Shown: piece after piece, positions 7,940-16,903 of the stretch | How the letters are laid out: each line of letters opens with the position of its first letter | Position numbering within the stretch: position 1 is the stretch's first letter | DNA from: Clostridia bacterium | GTDB lineage: Bacteria; Bacillota; Clostridia; Christensenellales; Aristaeellaceae | Assembly: GCA_017501255.1 (NCBI GenBank) | Contig: JAFVXE010000005.1 | Location: 104,802 to 168,801 of the forward strand | Direction of reading: 5' to 3' | DNA: 64,000 nucleotides | Position numbers and translations under genes: made by a program | Notes under the pieces: generated by a model | Told to the model about the DNA's origin: nothing | The model's input: only the letters and a program-made list of their open reading frames with translations | The model's database searches: none

Positions 7940-8661
7940 CAGTCCAGCGCCTCCTTCCCATCGTCGGTTTCCTCAGGAAGGGGCGGGGGCAGCAGCCATG
8001 CGCCCAAAGCGGATGCCACCACTGCACACAGGATGATGCGGAATCCATCGGAAATGAAGGAAAGCGCAGGCAGGAAGGTGATCAGGCAGCTCATGGCAAC
8101 CGCCATCAGCACCACCACACGCACCTCCCGCATGGCTCTGGCAGGGGGCAGCACAATGGCGATGAACATACCATAGATGGCAATGCCCAGCGCACTGGTC
8201 ACGCTGTCCGGCAGCAAACCGCCAGCCAGTGCGCCCAACGCCGTGCCCAGCACCCAACCAAGGAAGGGGCCGTTGGTGAGACCGTACAGATATGCCCGGC
8301 CCACCTTGCCCTTCTGGCTGGAAGCCACGGCAAACACTTCATCCGTATTGCAAAAGGAAAGCAGCAGCCGGTGCGGGGTGGTCATGGAATCATCCAGCTT
8401 CTGGCTCAGGCTGATGCTCATCAGCGCATAGCGCAGGTTGATGGTCAGCTGGGTCAGGGCCATTTCCGGCAGGCCAGCGCCAGCGGTCATCAGCTGCAAA
8501 CCAGCCAGCTGACCGGCGCTGGTCACGTTCAGCAGGGAGATCAGCACCGCCTGCAACGGCGTCAATCCCAGCGAAATTGCCTGTATACCGAATGCAAAGG
8601 ACACCGACAGGTAGCCCAGTGCAATGGGGATGCCATCCCTAAACCCTCTCCAGTAGCGCAT
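7939..8661 (-). CDS. azlC: AzlC-family branched-chain amino acid exporter
   Basis: A 240-residue inner-membrane protein with about eight hydrophobic segments. Family features are FRDGIPIALGYLSVSFAFG at the N-terminus, the LINLRYALMS-type segment (LTINLRYALMSISLSQ), and DEVFAVASS. It forms a two-component exporter with AzlD. It sits 21 bases after the TPM-domain gene, so it may be the distal part of the xpaC-telA transcript, but there is no functional reason to link them. Confidence 0.9.
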   Translation of the reverse strand: MRYWRGFRDGIPIALGYLSVSFAFGIQAISLGLTPLQAVLISLLNVTSAGQLAGLQLMTAGAGLPEMALTQLTINLRYALMSISLSQKLDDSMTTPHRLLLSFCNTDEVFAVASSQKGKVGRAYLYGLTNGPFLGWVLGTALGALAGGLLPDSVTSALGIAIYGMFIAIVLPPARAMREVRVVVLMAVAMSCLITFLPALSFISDGFRIILCAVVASALGAWLLPPPLPEETDDGKEALD

Positions 8662-8682
8662 TGTTTCAACTTCCCATTCGTG

Positions 8683-9585
8683 TTATCTTCTGCGGAACAT
8701 CCGAATCAGGGCAACGCCCAGCAAGCCATAGAGCCAACCCCTGCCGCCGTGATTTTTCTTATAGCGGTTGTTGGCACGGCGCACCGGATGGCTCTGGCTG
8801 AAAATGATCATCACCAGAATGATGAGGATGATCCAGCCGCCAACGCCGATGCCGTTTTCGCCATAGCTGTGGTCCTGATAATAATCGGTATAGTAGGAGC
8901 TGTTGTCCTCCACGTCCTGTACGGTCTGTGACCACATACCGGGGATCAATACGCTGGAACCATTCTCAAACTCAGGCACGCCGGAGATAATCTGGCTCCA
9001 CAGGCTGCCGGCACTGAAGCTGGAAGTTACGCCGGGCTGCACTTCTTCGGCTGTACCGGCATCCGCTGCCTTGCTGATGGCCTTGGGCAGCTTCAGACTG
9101 GCGTCGAAGCGCTTGTTGATCAGGTCGTTGAAAGCCACGAAATACTTGGCAAACGCCCCGTCATACTCCTGACGGCCAATGCTGGCGGCAAAGTCGGAGG
9201 AGGTATACATCAGGTTGTCCATGTTCTGCTTGCTCAGCTTATTTTCCGCCTTCTTGCCCATGGCGGTGGCAAAGCTGTCCTCACCGGCGGCGCAGAGCAG
9301 CAAAACGGCGTTATCGTTCAGCTCCCATTCCTTGAAAAGCTGATTGGCATAACTCTGGGCATCCAGACCATCCAGAAAATGCACCACCGCCACATACACA
9401 TCCATGTCGGTTTCGTTCTTCACGTCCTCGGCATAGCCCACGATGGCGCTGCTCAGTTCGCTGCTGAGCACATCCGCATCATCGGTCAAAGCGCCCCGAT
9501 TGATCGGCATACGTGCATCCGCCAGCGCAAAAGCGCTGATCAAAACAATCATCAGGGAAAGAACCCCGCAAATCCATTTCTTCAT
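8683..9585 (-). CDS. TPM-domain (YgcG-like) membrane-anchored protein
   Basis: A 300-residue protein. An N-terminal signal peptide (MKKWICGVLSLMIVLISAFALA) is followed by a TPM_phosphatase-type domain, residues ~28-150, recognisable by LTDDADVLSSELSSAIVGYAEDVKNETDMDVYVAVV and the NDNAVLLL segment. A single membrane helix lies near residue 265 (GGWIILIILVMIIF), followed by a basic tail. The start at 9585 has AAAGGAG upstream. TPM-domain proteins are often beside LemA genes, as here (the LemA-like gene is immediately upstream). The domain faces outward; its biochemical function in bacteria is unresolved. Confidence 0.82.
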   Translation of the reverse strand: MKKWICGVLSLMIVLISAFALADARMPINRGALTDDADVLSSELSSAIVGYAEDVKNETDMDVYVAVVHFLDGLDAQSYANQLFKEWELNDNAVLLLCAAGEDSFATAMGKKAENKLSKQNMDNLMYTSSDFAASIGRQEYDGAFAKYFVAFNDLINKRFDASLKLPKAISKAADAGTAEEVQPGVTSSFSAGSLWSQIISGVPEFENGSSVLIPGMWSQTVQDVEDNSSYYTDYYQDHSYGENGIGVGGWIILIILVMIIFSQSHPVRRANNRYKKNHGGRGWLYGLLGVALIRMFRRR

Positions 9586-9620
9586 GTTGACTCCTTTAAC
9601 ACACATCACAGCGGTGCGCC

Positions 9621-10163
9621 TCACTGGTACAGTTCGCAGGGCTTCACGCCCAGCAGGGTGGCAATCCAACCGGGAACGCCCTTGAACAGCTGCTCATTGA
9701 AACCTTCCGCTGCCTGATTGTACAGGCTCACCTTATCGGTGGCGGTCAGGTTTTTCAAATCGCCTTCCAGCATGGCCAGATACTGCTGATCCCGCAGGCT
9801 GTCCTGAAAGCTGGGGCTTTCCAGAAGTTTGGTTCTCACGGTCTGCACGGCTGCATCCAGCTGATCGTTGGCAGCCTTCTTGCTGGCAAGGGACTGGGTG
9901 CCATCGGTGAGGATGGCGGCAGTCTGGCTGAGGGCAGCCACATCCGGGTCATCCGTCAGGTGACGGCTGGCCACCACGCACAGGTTGTGTCCGTCTGCGC
10001 CACGGTAAGCCAGCACATCCATCAGGCCGTTTTCACCGCTGAGCAGCTGGGTCACCTGCTGCTTATCATCGCCAAAGCCTTTGACGGTGCCGAATGCCAG
10101 CCCGAACAGGACCAGCGCCAGAGAGATGAGGATACAAACGCTGATGGGTAATGATTTCTTCAT
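9621..10163 (-). CDS. LemA-like membrane-anchored protein
   Basis: A 180-residue protein with an N-terminal membrane helix (residues ~5-25) and an outer helical domain. The C-terminal stretch YNQAAEGFNEQLFKGVPGWIATLLGVKPCELY matches the LemA pattern (Y-N...V-x-x-Y/F-N...P...A...G-x-K-P). The more N-terminal LemA repeats are less clear, so I call it LemA-like. It lies between telA and the TPM gene. LemA-TPM pairs are widespread; the function is unknown, with envelope stress a common suggestion. Confidence 0.72.
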   Translation of the reverse strand: MKKSLPISVCILISLALVLFGLAFGTVKGFGDDKQQVTQLLSGENGLMDVLAYRGADGHNLCVVASRHLTDDPDVAALSQTAAILTDGTQSLASKKAANDQLDAAVQTVRTKLLESPSFQDSLRDQQYLAMLEGDLKNLTATDKVSLYNQAAEGFNEQLFKGVPGWIATLLGVKPCELYQ

Positions 10164-10241
10164 TGCGGTTCCTTTCCTTTGGCTTCGCCCCGGCGCGCTT
10201 GGCACCGGGGCGGCGGGTATATTGGTTGTGGAAGGTTACAA

Positions 10242-11495
10242 TCAGGTGTGTACTTCCAGAAGCTTCTTCTTGAGGCTGACTTCCATGGTAGCCAGTTCCT
10301 GCTCGGCGGCCAGACGCTTGCTGCGGCCTTCCTCCTGAATGCGCATCACTTCGCTCAGGGTATCCATCAGGCTCTGGTTGGTGCTCTTGAGGGTTTCCAG
10401 ATCGATGATGCCGCGCTCGGCTTCCCGGGCGGTCTCAATGGTGCCGATCTTGAGGGCCTCGGCGTTCTTCTGGAGCAGGTCGTTGGTCATGTTGGTAACG
10501 GCGGACTGGGCCTTGAGGGCTTCCTGGCTGCGGTGCATACCCAGAGCGATGAGAATCTGGCTCTTCCACAGGGGCAAAGTGTTGCTCAGGGTGGACTGGA
10601 TGCGCTCCACCAGCAGGCTGTCGTTGTTTTGCAAAAGACGAATCTGGGGCGCCATCTGCAGGGCCACCTGACGGGTCAGCTTCAAGTCGTGGATCTTCTT
10701 CTCAAAACGGTCGCAGTTGGCAGCCAGATCGTTGGCGCGCTGAGCGTCCATGGCGTCTCCGCTCTGCTCGGCAGCGTTCTTCAGGGTGACCAGATCACCG
10801 GAGCGAACCTCTTCCAGCTTCTTTTCGCCGGCGATGATGTACATGGTCAGCTCCTTGAAGTACTGGGTGTTCATATCGTAGAGGTGGTTGAACATACTCA
10901 CGTCCTTGAGCAGCTACACCTGATGCTGTTCCAGCTGACCGGCGATCACGTCCACGTTGGCGTCCACCTTCTGGTACTTGGTCTGCATATCGGCAATGGC
11001 CTTCTTGGCATTCCAGAACAGGCCGCCCAGACCCTTGGGCTTTTCGGCAGCGGAGCCGAAACCCTTGATTTCATTGACCAGATTCACCAGCATATTGCCC
11101 ACTTCGCCGGTATCATTGGTGCGCACGGTGGACAGGGCGCTCTCGCTGAAATCAGCGATCTTCTTCTGAGCATCCGCGCCGTAGAGGAGCACATGGTCGG
11201 TGTTGTTCACGTCAATCTTCTTGACGAACTCTTCGATGTTGCGCTTGTCTTCCTCGGTGAGCATGGCCACATCCATAGCCTTGACGGTTTCCACCGCTTC
11301 AGCGGCAGCCTGAGCGGCAGCGGCGGCTTCGGCTTCAGCCTTGGGGGCGGCGTTCATGGCGTCCTCGATGGCGGCGCTGGCTTCATCCAGCACCATCTGG
11401 CTGGAAGCGGCGGTGATGGGCTCCAGCGTCAGCACGGGAGCGGAGGCGAAAGCCTGCTGGGTTTCGGGGGTGGTGTTCTGATTCATTTCAGTCAT
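10242..11495 (-). pseudogene. telA: telA (toxic anion resistance family) interrupted by in-frame TAG
   Basis: Two ORFs in the same frame make one TelA-family protein of about 417 codons. The N-terminal part (10917-11495, 193 codons) has an Ala-rich coiled region and ends ADMQTKYQKVDANVDVIAGQLEQHQV; then TAG at 10914-10916; the frame continues LLKDVSMFNHLYDMNTQYFKELTMYI to 10242. The junction falls inside the conserved TelA core with no bases lost, so a single substitution would restore it (CAG to TAG is the simplest). An ATG soon after the stop (10901) has no good ribosome binding site, so efficient reinitiation is doubtful. The gene follows xpaC, as in Bacillus xpaC-yaaN. Read-through, sequencing error and true decay remain possible. 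Confidence 0.85.
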
Positions 11496-11540
11496 GGTGA
11501 TGTTCCTCCTCGTGCAATGGGATTGGTATCGTGTTTGGCA

Positions 11541-12530
11541 TTACTGATTCTTGGGAGCCTGCTGCACCGCCTGGGCCTGATCACCGTAAGCGGGGAACAT
11601 ACCGCCACTGAGGGTGGGGGCCTGGGGGAAGTGCTGCTGAGCCTGCTGCTGGGCATTGGTTACCTGCTGCTGCACCACGCTGGGTTTCAGCACAGGGGCC
11701 ACAATGGGCTGCTGGGCAGGGGCGGTCTGCGCAGCCTGCTGAGGCTGCACCTGCACGCTCTGGGCAGTCCGTTGGGCTGCCTGCATCTGCTGGCGTATGG
11801 CTTCCAGCTGGCTGTCCAGCTGGGCAGCTTCCCGGGCCTGCTGGGCGGCCTTGCGCAGATCATTCTCGGTGAGACCGTCCCGCTTGAGCATCTGCTCCAG
11901 CACGTCGATATCGGTGGTGATGTCCAGCATATCATCCCGGTACAGCTGATCCAGCATATGGTGGCAGCCGTTGTTGACCACACCCAGCGCTTCGTCGATG
12001 CGCTCACGGGCCTTGCGGGTCTCTGCGCCGCCGTAATCCCGTTCGCCCAGCAGACGGTAATTCTTGACCATCTTGAGGGTGGTGGGCAGGTAGTACTCCA
12101 TGAACTTGCGAATCTGGGGCGCTTTGGCAGGCTTGTCGTACACCGCACGGAAGATCTCCGCACAGCAGCGTTCCAGCTCATCCAGTTTGGCGGAGAGGGA
12201 TTCCTCGGGGATCCTGTCGTTTTCGCTGCGGATCTCCCGGATCATCTCCCGGCCACGGTTCAAAAGTTCATCCACCTCGGGGTTGCCGGTGTCAGCCTGC
12301 ACCTTCTGCAAGCTCTCGGGTTCCTTGTTGTGGGTGGTCAGGTCCAGACCCTGCGCCATCACCCGCACCACGGAACCGGCAAAGAAGCTCAGAACCGCTG
12401 TCAGCAGGTATCCGCCCAGGGAATGGGGATGGAAGAGGGAGGAAAACAGGGCAAACACTGCGCCAAAGGCAATGATTCCTGCGCCGTTACCGCTCTTTTG
12501 CTTCTTTTTTTGCTTGGCTTGCTTAGACAT
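11541..12530 (-). CDS. xpaC: XpaC-family membrane protein
   Basis: A 329-residue protein. A basic Lys/Gln-rich N-terminus is followed by two hydrophobic segments (~residues 17-60) and the XpaC-type helical domain: NPEVDELLNRGREMIREIRSENDRI, then KFMEYYLPTTLKMVKNYRLL, ending about residue 215. The C-terminal ~90 residues are low complexity, rich in Gln, Ala and Pro. It is the first gene of the xpaC-telA unit, an arrangement known from Bacillus. XpaC is named for hydrolysis of a chromogenic phosphate, but its true role is unknown. The start at 12530 has AAGGAG about 13 bases upstream. Confidence 0.85.
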   Translation of the reverse strand: MSKQAKQKKKQKSGNGAGIIAFGAVFALFSSLFHPHSLGGYLLTAVLSFFAGSVVRVMAQGLDLTTHNKEPESLQKVQADTGNPEVDELLNRGREMIREIRSENDRIPEESLSAKLDELERCCAEIFRAVYDKPAKAPQIRKFMEYYLPTTLKMVKNYRLLGERDYGGAETRKARERIDEALGVVNNGCHHMLDQLYRDDMLDITTDIDVLEQMLKRDGLTENDLRKAAQQAREAAQLDSQLEAIRQQMQAAQRTAQSVQVQPQQAAQTAPAQQPIVAPVLKPSVVQQQVTNAQQQAQQHFPQAPTLSGGMFPAYGDQAQAVQQAPKNQ

Positions 12531-12598
12531 TCTGATGCTCTTGCTCCTTCTGACAATACGGTTGCTGGGCACGTGGCAAAAGCACGTAACCAACATCA

Positions 12599-12604
12599 AT
12601 TATA
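12599..12604 (-). promoter_or_regulatory. Extended -10 promoter for xpaC operon
   Basis: TGGTATAAT on the minus strand is an extended -10 element about 70 bases before the xpaC start. The -35 region is poor (TTTTCA at 17 bases). Confidence 0.5.
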
Positions 12605-12761
12605 CCACAGTTTCCCTTGCATGAAAAGGGTGGCAGGGCGGCGGGATCCTTCGCTCCCCTGCGATGATTATGATACCATATTCTGCCCCCGAAAGAAGGG
12701 GATTTCGTTTCAAAGCAACTATATGGATGCTGAAAAATACATTAGAAAATGATGAAAGCAA

Positions 12762-12797
12762 CAGGGAGAGCACTCCCAAATGGGGGAACTCTCCCTG
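12762..12797 (-). terminator. Hairpin terminator after the GH2 gene
   Basis: Stem CAGGGAGAG/CTCTCCCTG, with an inner CTCCC/GGGGG pairing, lies 57 bases beyond the GH2 stop. The following T tract on the minus strand is broken (TTGCTTTC). The rest of 12605-12853 holds no gene that I can see. Confidence 0.6.
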
Positions 12798-12853
12798 AAA
12801 AGTTTACGGTTTGTTTGCAAAGGGTGCAGGGACATTCTCCCGCCTTTCCCTCA

Positions 12854-15148
12854 TCACTTTTTCTTACGGATCTTATTGAGCTTCTTGTTGATATCCAGCA
12901 GCTCTTCCTTGGTGAACTTCACATTGGCCATGCCGCCCATCAAAGTGAACAGACGCAGCACAGTGAAGCCGCCCATCATCTGCATCATGCCGGAATCGGG
13001 TTTGATTTCAAAACCGGCAGCCTTGATCTTCTTACTGGATGCCTTGGCCTTCTTGCCGGCCTCCTTGACCTTGTCATCCTTCTTGCCACCGCCCAGCAGC
13101 TTCTTGGCCAGCTTGGCAAAGAGCAGCTTGCCCCGGAGGGTCTTGAGCACTTCGCTCATCTTGTCGTTGAGGCACAGGTAGCCTTCCCGGGTGGTCACAT
13201 CAAACCAGTTGATGACAGCGCCCTCTTCCTTGAGGCGGTATTCCTCGTTGAAGGTATCCACCTTGCGGATGGTGGCTTCGTCCCGCAGATCGCCGGCAAC
13301 GGCTTCCAGCTTGGTTTCGCCCACGTTGGGCACATCAAACTTGAAGAAGTGATCCTCGGCGGTCTTCTTGCCCAGGGATACGCCGTTGGCGAACAGTTCC
13401 ACCTCGGGCTGGTTGGAGTAGACGGTTACCTTGGTCACCTCTTCCACACGGTCGATATACCGTTTGGAGCACAGGTGCACAAAGGGATCATCGCTGAGCC
13501 ATGCCTTGTAGGCATAGAAGGAGTCCTTCTTGTACTTGCGGTCCATGGTGACCAGACCCTTGTGGTTCTGACCGTTCTCGCCGCCTTCGCAGCGGGCGTC
13601 AGCGCCGAAGTCGAACATATTCCACACATGGGTGGCCCACAGATACTTGCGGGTGAACAGCTGCTTGATCAGCTCCTCATGGTAGTAGGACTGATATTCC
13701 TCGGTATAGTCGCCCTGCATGGGGTCGGAGGTGTGCCAGTTGAGGGCTTCGCAGCCGTACTCGGAGCAGCCGATGGGCAGCTTGGGATGGGTCTGATGGA
13801 ACTTGTCGAACCAGGGGCCGTTCATGCTGGTTTCGCCGCCGTACCAGCCGAAATAGTGGTTGTAGGAAACCACATCGGGAATCTGCAGATAGGGATCATC
13901 CATCTTGCACATGGACACCGCCGCAATGGTGGTCAGGCGGGTGCTGTCCATCTCATGACACAGGTCGTTGAGAACGTGGTGATTGTCCTGCATATCCTCA
14001 GCGTTACCGCCGATGCCGATCTCATTGGAGAGACCCCACACCACGATGGAGGGATGGTTGTAGTTCTGGGTGATGAGTTCCTTCATCTGGGAGATGGTGT
14101 TTTCCCGGCCACCGGGCATATGCTTGGAGATATAGGGAATCTCTGCCCAGATCACCAGACCCTTCTCATCGCACAGATCATAGAAATACTGGGCGTGCTG
14201 GTAGTGCGCCAGACGGATGGTGGTCGCGCCCACCTCCATGATCAGGTCGATATCCTCTTCATGATGCTCGGGCAGCAGAGCGTTGCCGATGCCCCAGCGG
14301 TCCTGATGGCGGCTGACGCCACGCAGGGGATATTCCTCGCCGTTGAGGATGAAGCCGTTGTCGGGATCGATTTCAAAGAAGCGGCAGCCAAAACGGGCAG
14401 AAACCGCATCAATCACCTGACCGTCTTCCATCAGTTCCACCGTGGCGGTGTACAGATAGGGATCCTTGCGGCCGTGCCACAGATGCACGTTTTCCAGTTC
14501 GGCCACACAGGCGGTATCCTTGTCTTCCTGACGGAAAACCACATTGCCTTCCCGATCGGTGATGGTATAGACAAAGGACTGATTCTCCTTCCCATTCTCT
14601 ACCCACACATCGATGCCCACGGAAGCGTTCTTGTCCTGCACAACAGGGGTCACCTTGAGGCCGGGGCCGCCGTAGTAGTCCAGATCAAAGTGGCTTTCCG
14701 GCACGCAGATGATGTTCACATCACGGTACAGGCCGCCGTAGAAGGTGAAGTCCGCCATCTGGGGATAGACGGTCTCGTTGGGGCTGTTGTCCACCTTGAC
14801 CGCCAGCAGGTCGCTGCCGGTGAGGTGATCGGTCAAATCCACACGCCAGGTGGAGTAGCCGCCATCGTGATGGGCCAGATGCTTGCCCGCCAGATACACA
14901 TCAGCGGAAGAGTTGGCGCCCTGCAGTTCCAGATAGTAGCGGTCGGCAACGGGCAGGCTGTCCTTTTCGATGGTCTTCACATACCAGCAGGCACCACGAT
15001 AGTAGTCGTTGCCGCCATCCTGACCATCGGTGGCATTCCAGCTGTGAGGCAGGGAAATGGCTTCCCAGCCGGTGGGCAGGGAAACGGGGGTGTCGCAGGC
15101 TTCCTTGGTAAAGAGCCAGTCAGCGTTGAAATTCAGAATCTGACGCAA
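12854..15148 (-). CDS. GH2 glycosidase (beta-galactosidase-like)
   Basis: A 764-residue family 2 glycoside hydrolase. The order is sugar-binding jelly roll (residues 1-~160), immunoglobulin-like domain (~165-260), TIM barrel (~265-560), then a C-terminal extension. The acid/base is E376 in WGLSNEIG and the nucleophile E463 in GCSEYG. The start is TTG at 15148, with AAAGGAGG eight bases upstream; no ATG fits. There is no signal peptide, so it acts in the cytoplasm, fitting the upstream GPH symporter. The last ~110 residues are odd: a Lys-rich stretch (KKDDKVKEAGKKAKASSKK), a hydrophobic GGFTVLRLFTLMGG segment and a basic end INKKLNKIRKKK. Beta-galactosidase is most likely; beta-glucuronidase is not excluded. 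Confidence 0.88.
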   Translation of the reverse strand: MRQILNFNADWLFTKEACDTPVSLPTGWEAISLPHSWNATDGQDGGNDYYRGACWYVKTIEKDSLPVADRYYLELQGANSSADVYLAGKHLAHHDGGYSTWRVDLTDHLTGSDLLAVKVDNSPNETVYPQMADFTFYGGLYRDVNIICVPESHFDLDYYGGPGLKVTPVVQDKNASVGIDVWVENGKENQSFVYTITDREGNVVFRQEDKDTACVAELENVHLWHGRKDPYLYTATVELMEDGQVIDAVSARFGCRFFEIDPDNGFILNGEEYPLRGVSRHQDRWGIGNALLPEHHEEDIDLIMEVGATTIRLAHYQHAQYFYDLCDEKGLVIWAEIPYISKHMPGGRENTISQMKELITQNYNHPSIVVWGLSNEIGIGGNAEDMQDNHHVLNDLCHEMDSTRLTTIAAVSMCKMDDPYLQIPDVVSYNHYFGWYGGETSMNGPWFDKFHQTHPKLPIGCSEYGCEALNWHTSDPMQGDYTEEYQSYYHEELIKQLFTRKYLWATHVWNMFDFGADARCEGGENGQNHKGLVTMDRKYKKDSFYAYKAWLSDDPFVHLCSKRYIDRVEEVTKVTVYSNQPEVELFANGVSLGKKTAEDHFFKFDVPNVGETKLEAVAGDLRDEATIRKVDTFNEEYRLKEEGAVINWFDVTTREGYLCLNDKMSEVLKTLRGKLLFAKLAKKLLGGGKKDDKVKEAGKKAKASSKKIKAAGFEIKPDSGMMQMMGGFTVLRLFTLMGGMANVKFTKEELLDINKKLNKIRKKK

Positions 15149-15181
15149 GGGGAAAACCTCCTTTGTTCGATAAGCCTTTGA

Positions 15182-15213
15182 AAGGGCAGACAGTGCGTTG
15201 TCTGTCTGCCCTT
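15182..15213 (-). other. Intercistronic hairpin between symporter and GH2 genes
   Basis: Stem AAGGGCAGACAG/CTGTCTGCCCTT lies between the symporter stop and the GH2 start. On the transcribed strand no T run follows, so it is more likely an mRNA-stabilising or processing element than a full terminator. Confidence 0.6.
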
Positions 15214-15233
15214 GGAAAAAACGGATTCAATGA

Positions 15234-16715
15234 TTATTCGGCGGGAACCTCAGCGGCTTCTTCCACGGTTTCGGCAGTTTCCACAGCCTCTTCCGCTTCG
15301 GGAGCAGCCACGCCACGGCGGGCATCCAGCTCGGCGTTCATGGTGGCCAGGTTCTTCTTGTCCAGGTTGTACACCAGGCTCAGACCGATGAACTGCATCA
15401 CGGCGCTCAGCAGGTAGAGAGCAGGCACCAGATAGCGCATATTCATGGCAACCTCGGCGGTCTGTTGGCCTTCGTTGGCGCCCACATAGCCCAGAGCGGT
15501 CATTACCACCAGCGCCAGAGCGGGGCCCACGCCCTGCGCCAGCTTACGGAAGAAGGAATGCAGCGCATACACGGTGCCTTCCTCGCGCTTGCCGGTCTTC
15601 CACTCGTTGTAGTCGATGGCATCGCCCATCATGGCCCAGGAAACGGTGGAATAGATACCCATGCCAAGAGCGTTGATCAGCTGGCAGACGATGTAGATCA
15701 GCATACCCTTGCCATCAGCGGTCATGGGCAGCACCAGCATGAGCACGCTGGCAACGATGCTGATGATAGCGCCGAAGGTAGCCAGTTCCTTCTTGCCGTA
15801 CTTGACAACCATCTTACGGGCCAGGGGTGTGAAGACCACGATGGGGATCATGGCGAACATCTGCACGATACCGGAAGCCTGCACATTCTTGAAGTAACTC
15901 TGGAACAGCACGGTCACGGCGGTGGCAGCGCCCTGCATACCCAGGAACATACCCATGGCAGCCAGCGTGGCGCCCACGGCGGGACGGTTCTTCAGGAAGT
16001 TACCCATGGCCTCCAGCACGTTGAACTTGGGCTGGTCGTCCAGCTTCACTTCCACGTCTTCACGGATCTCGGTGTTGCGGATCATGAACTGGAAGCAGAA
16101 GAAGCCCAGCACGCCCATGATCAGGGCAGCAAGGAAAACCTTCTCGCCCACCAGGTTGTTGTTGCTGTCATAGATGATGAAGGGCAGGATCACCATGGGC
16201 AGCATATTGCCGAAGATGGAACCCACGCTGCGCCAGGCAGACAGGGAAGCACGGTCGGCAGGCTCCTTGGAGATCAGGCTCAGCAGGGAGCCGTAGGGCA
16301 CGTTGGCAATGGTATAGAAGGCATCCCATACCACATAGCCGGCGATGAAGATGATCATCTTGGCCCATACGGGAGCGTTGGGGAAGGGCAGGAAGCAGCA
16401 GGCGCCGCCCACGATGAGGCCGATGGAGCCGAACCAAATATAGCTAAGGAATTTGTTGCGCTTGTACTGGCGCTTGTCCGCATCGATGATGGAGCCGATG
16501 AGCGGGTCGTTGATGGCGTCCCACACCTGCACCACAATCAGCAAAAGAGAATACCACAGATCCAGCTTCATGAACTGGGTCCAGAAAATGGCCATGGTTC
16601 CCTTGAGGGCAAAGCTCATGTTGCAGCCAAGGTCGCCGGCAGCATAGGCCAGACAATCCCGCATACCAAACTTGCGCTTGCCGTTTGCATCCAGTTGAAC
16701 GGGCTTCTTTGCCAT
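15234..16715 (-). CDS. GPH-family (MelB-type) sugar:cation symporter
   Basis: A 493-residue, twelve-helix transporter of the glycoside-pentoside-hexuronide family. The N-terminus has the characteristic FGMRDCLAYAAGDLGCNMSFALKG; the loop VQVWDAINDPLIGSIIDAD carries the D-x-x-N/D-D-P-x-x-G block; and YSTVSWAMMGDAIDYNEWKTGKREEGTVYALHSFFRKLAQGVG is the typical late signature. The C-terminal tail is acidic (Glu/Ala-rich). It is first in a two-gene operon with the GH2 enzyme, and divergent from the AraC regulator, so it probably imports the glycoside that GH2 cleaves. Confidence 0.92.
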   Translation of the reverse strand: MAKKPVQLDANGKRKFGMRDCLAYAAGDLGCNMSFALKGTMAIFWTQFMKLDLWYSLLLIVVQVWDAINDPLIGSIIDADKRQYKRNKFLSYIWFGSIGLIVGGACCFLPFPNAPVWAKMIIFIAGYVVWDAFYTIANVPYGSLLSLISKEPADRASLSAWRSVGSIFGNMLPMVILPFIIYDSNNNLVGEKVFLAALIMGVLGFFCFQFMIRNTEIREDVEVKLDDQPKFNVLEAMGNFLKNRPAVGATLAAMGMFLGMQGAATAVTVLFQSYFKNVQASGIVQMFAMIPIVVFTPLARKMVVKYGKKELATFGAIISIVASVLMLVLPMTADGKGMLIYIVCQLINALGMGIYSTVSWAMMGDAIDYNEWKTGKREEGTVYALHSFFRKLAQGVGPALALVVMTALGYVGANEGQQTAEVAMNMRYLVPALYLLSAVMQFIGLSLVYNLDKKNLATMNAELDARRGVAAPEAEEAVETAETVEEAAEVPAE

Positions 16716-16903
16716 GGGATATCCCTCACTTTGTTTATTTCAGCCCGCCAGGCGGACTGGTTTATCTGTATCATAGCAGGAAATCAGCACAGGCGTGAGG
16801 AATATATTCATGTAAAACCGTAAAAATATCATTCTTATTGTAGCTTCTGGTCGCATTTTGTCCGACAGAAAAAATACAATGGTTTTGAAGAAAGGAGGAA
16901 GCC

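Noticed and set aside
15182..15213. Full terminator between the symporter and GH2 genes
   Set aside because: No T run follows the hairpin on the transcribed strand, and both genes share function, so it is treated as an intercistronic element.
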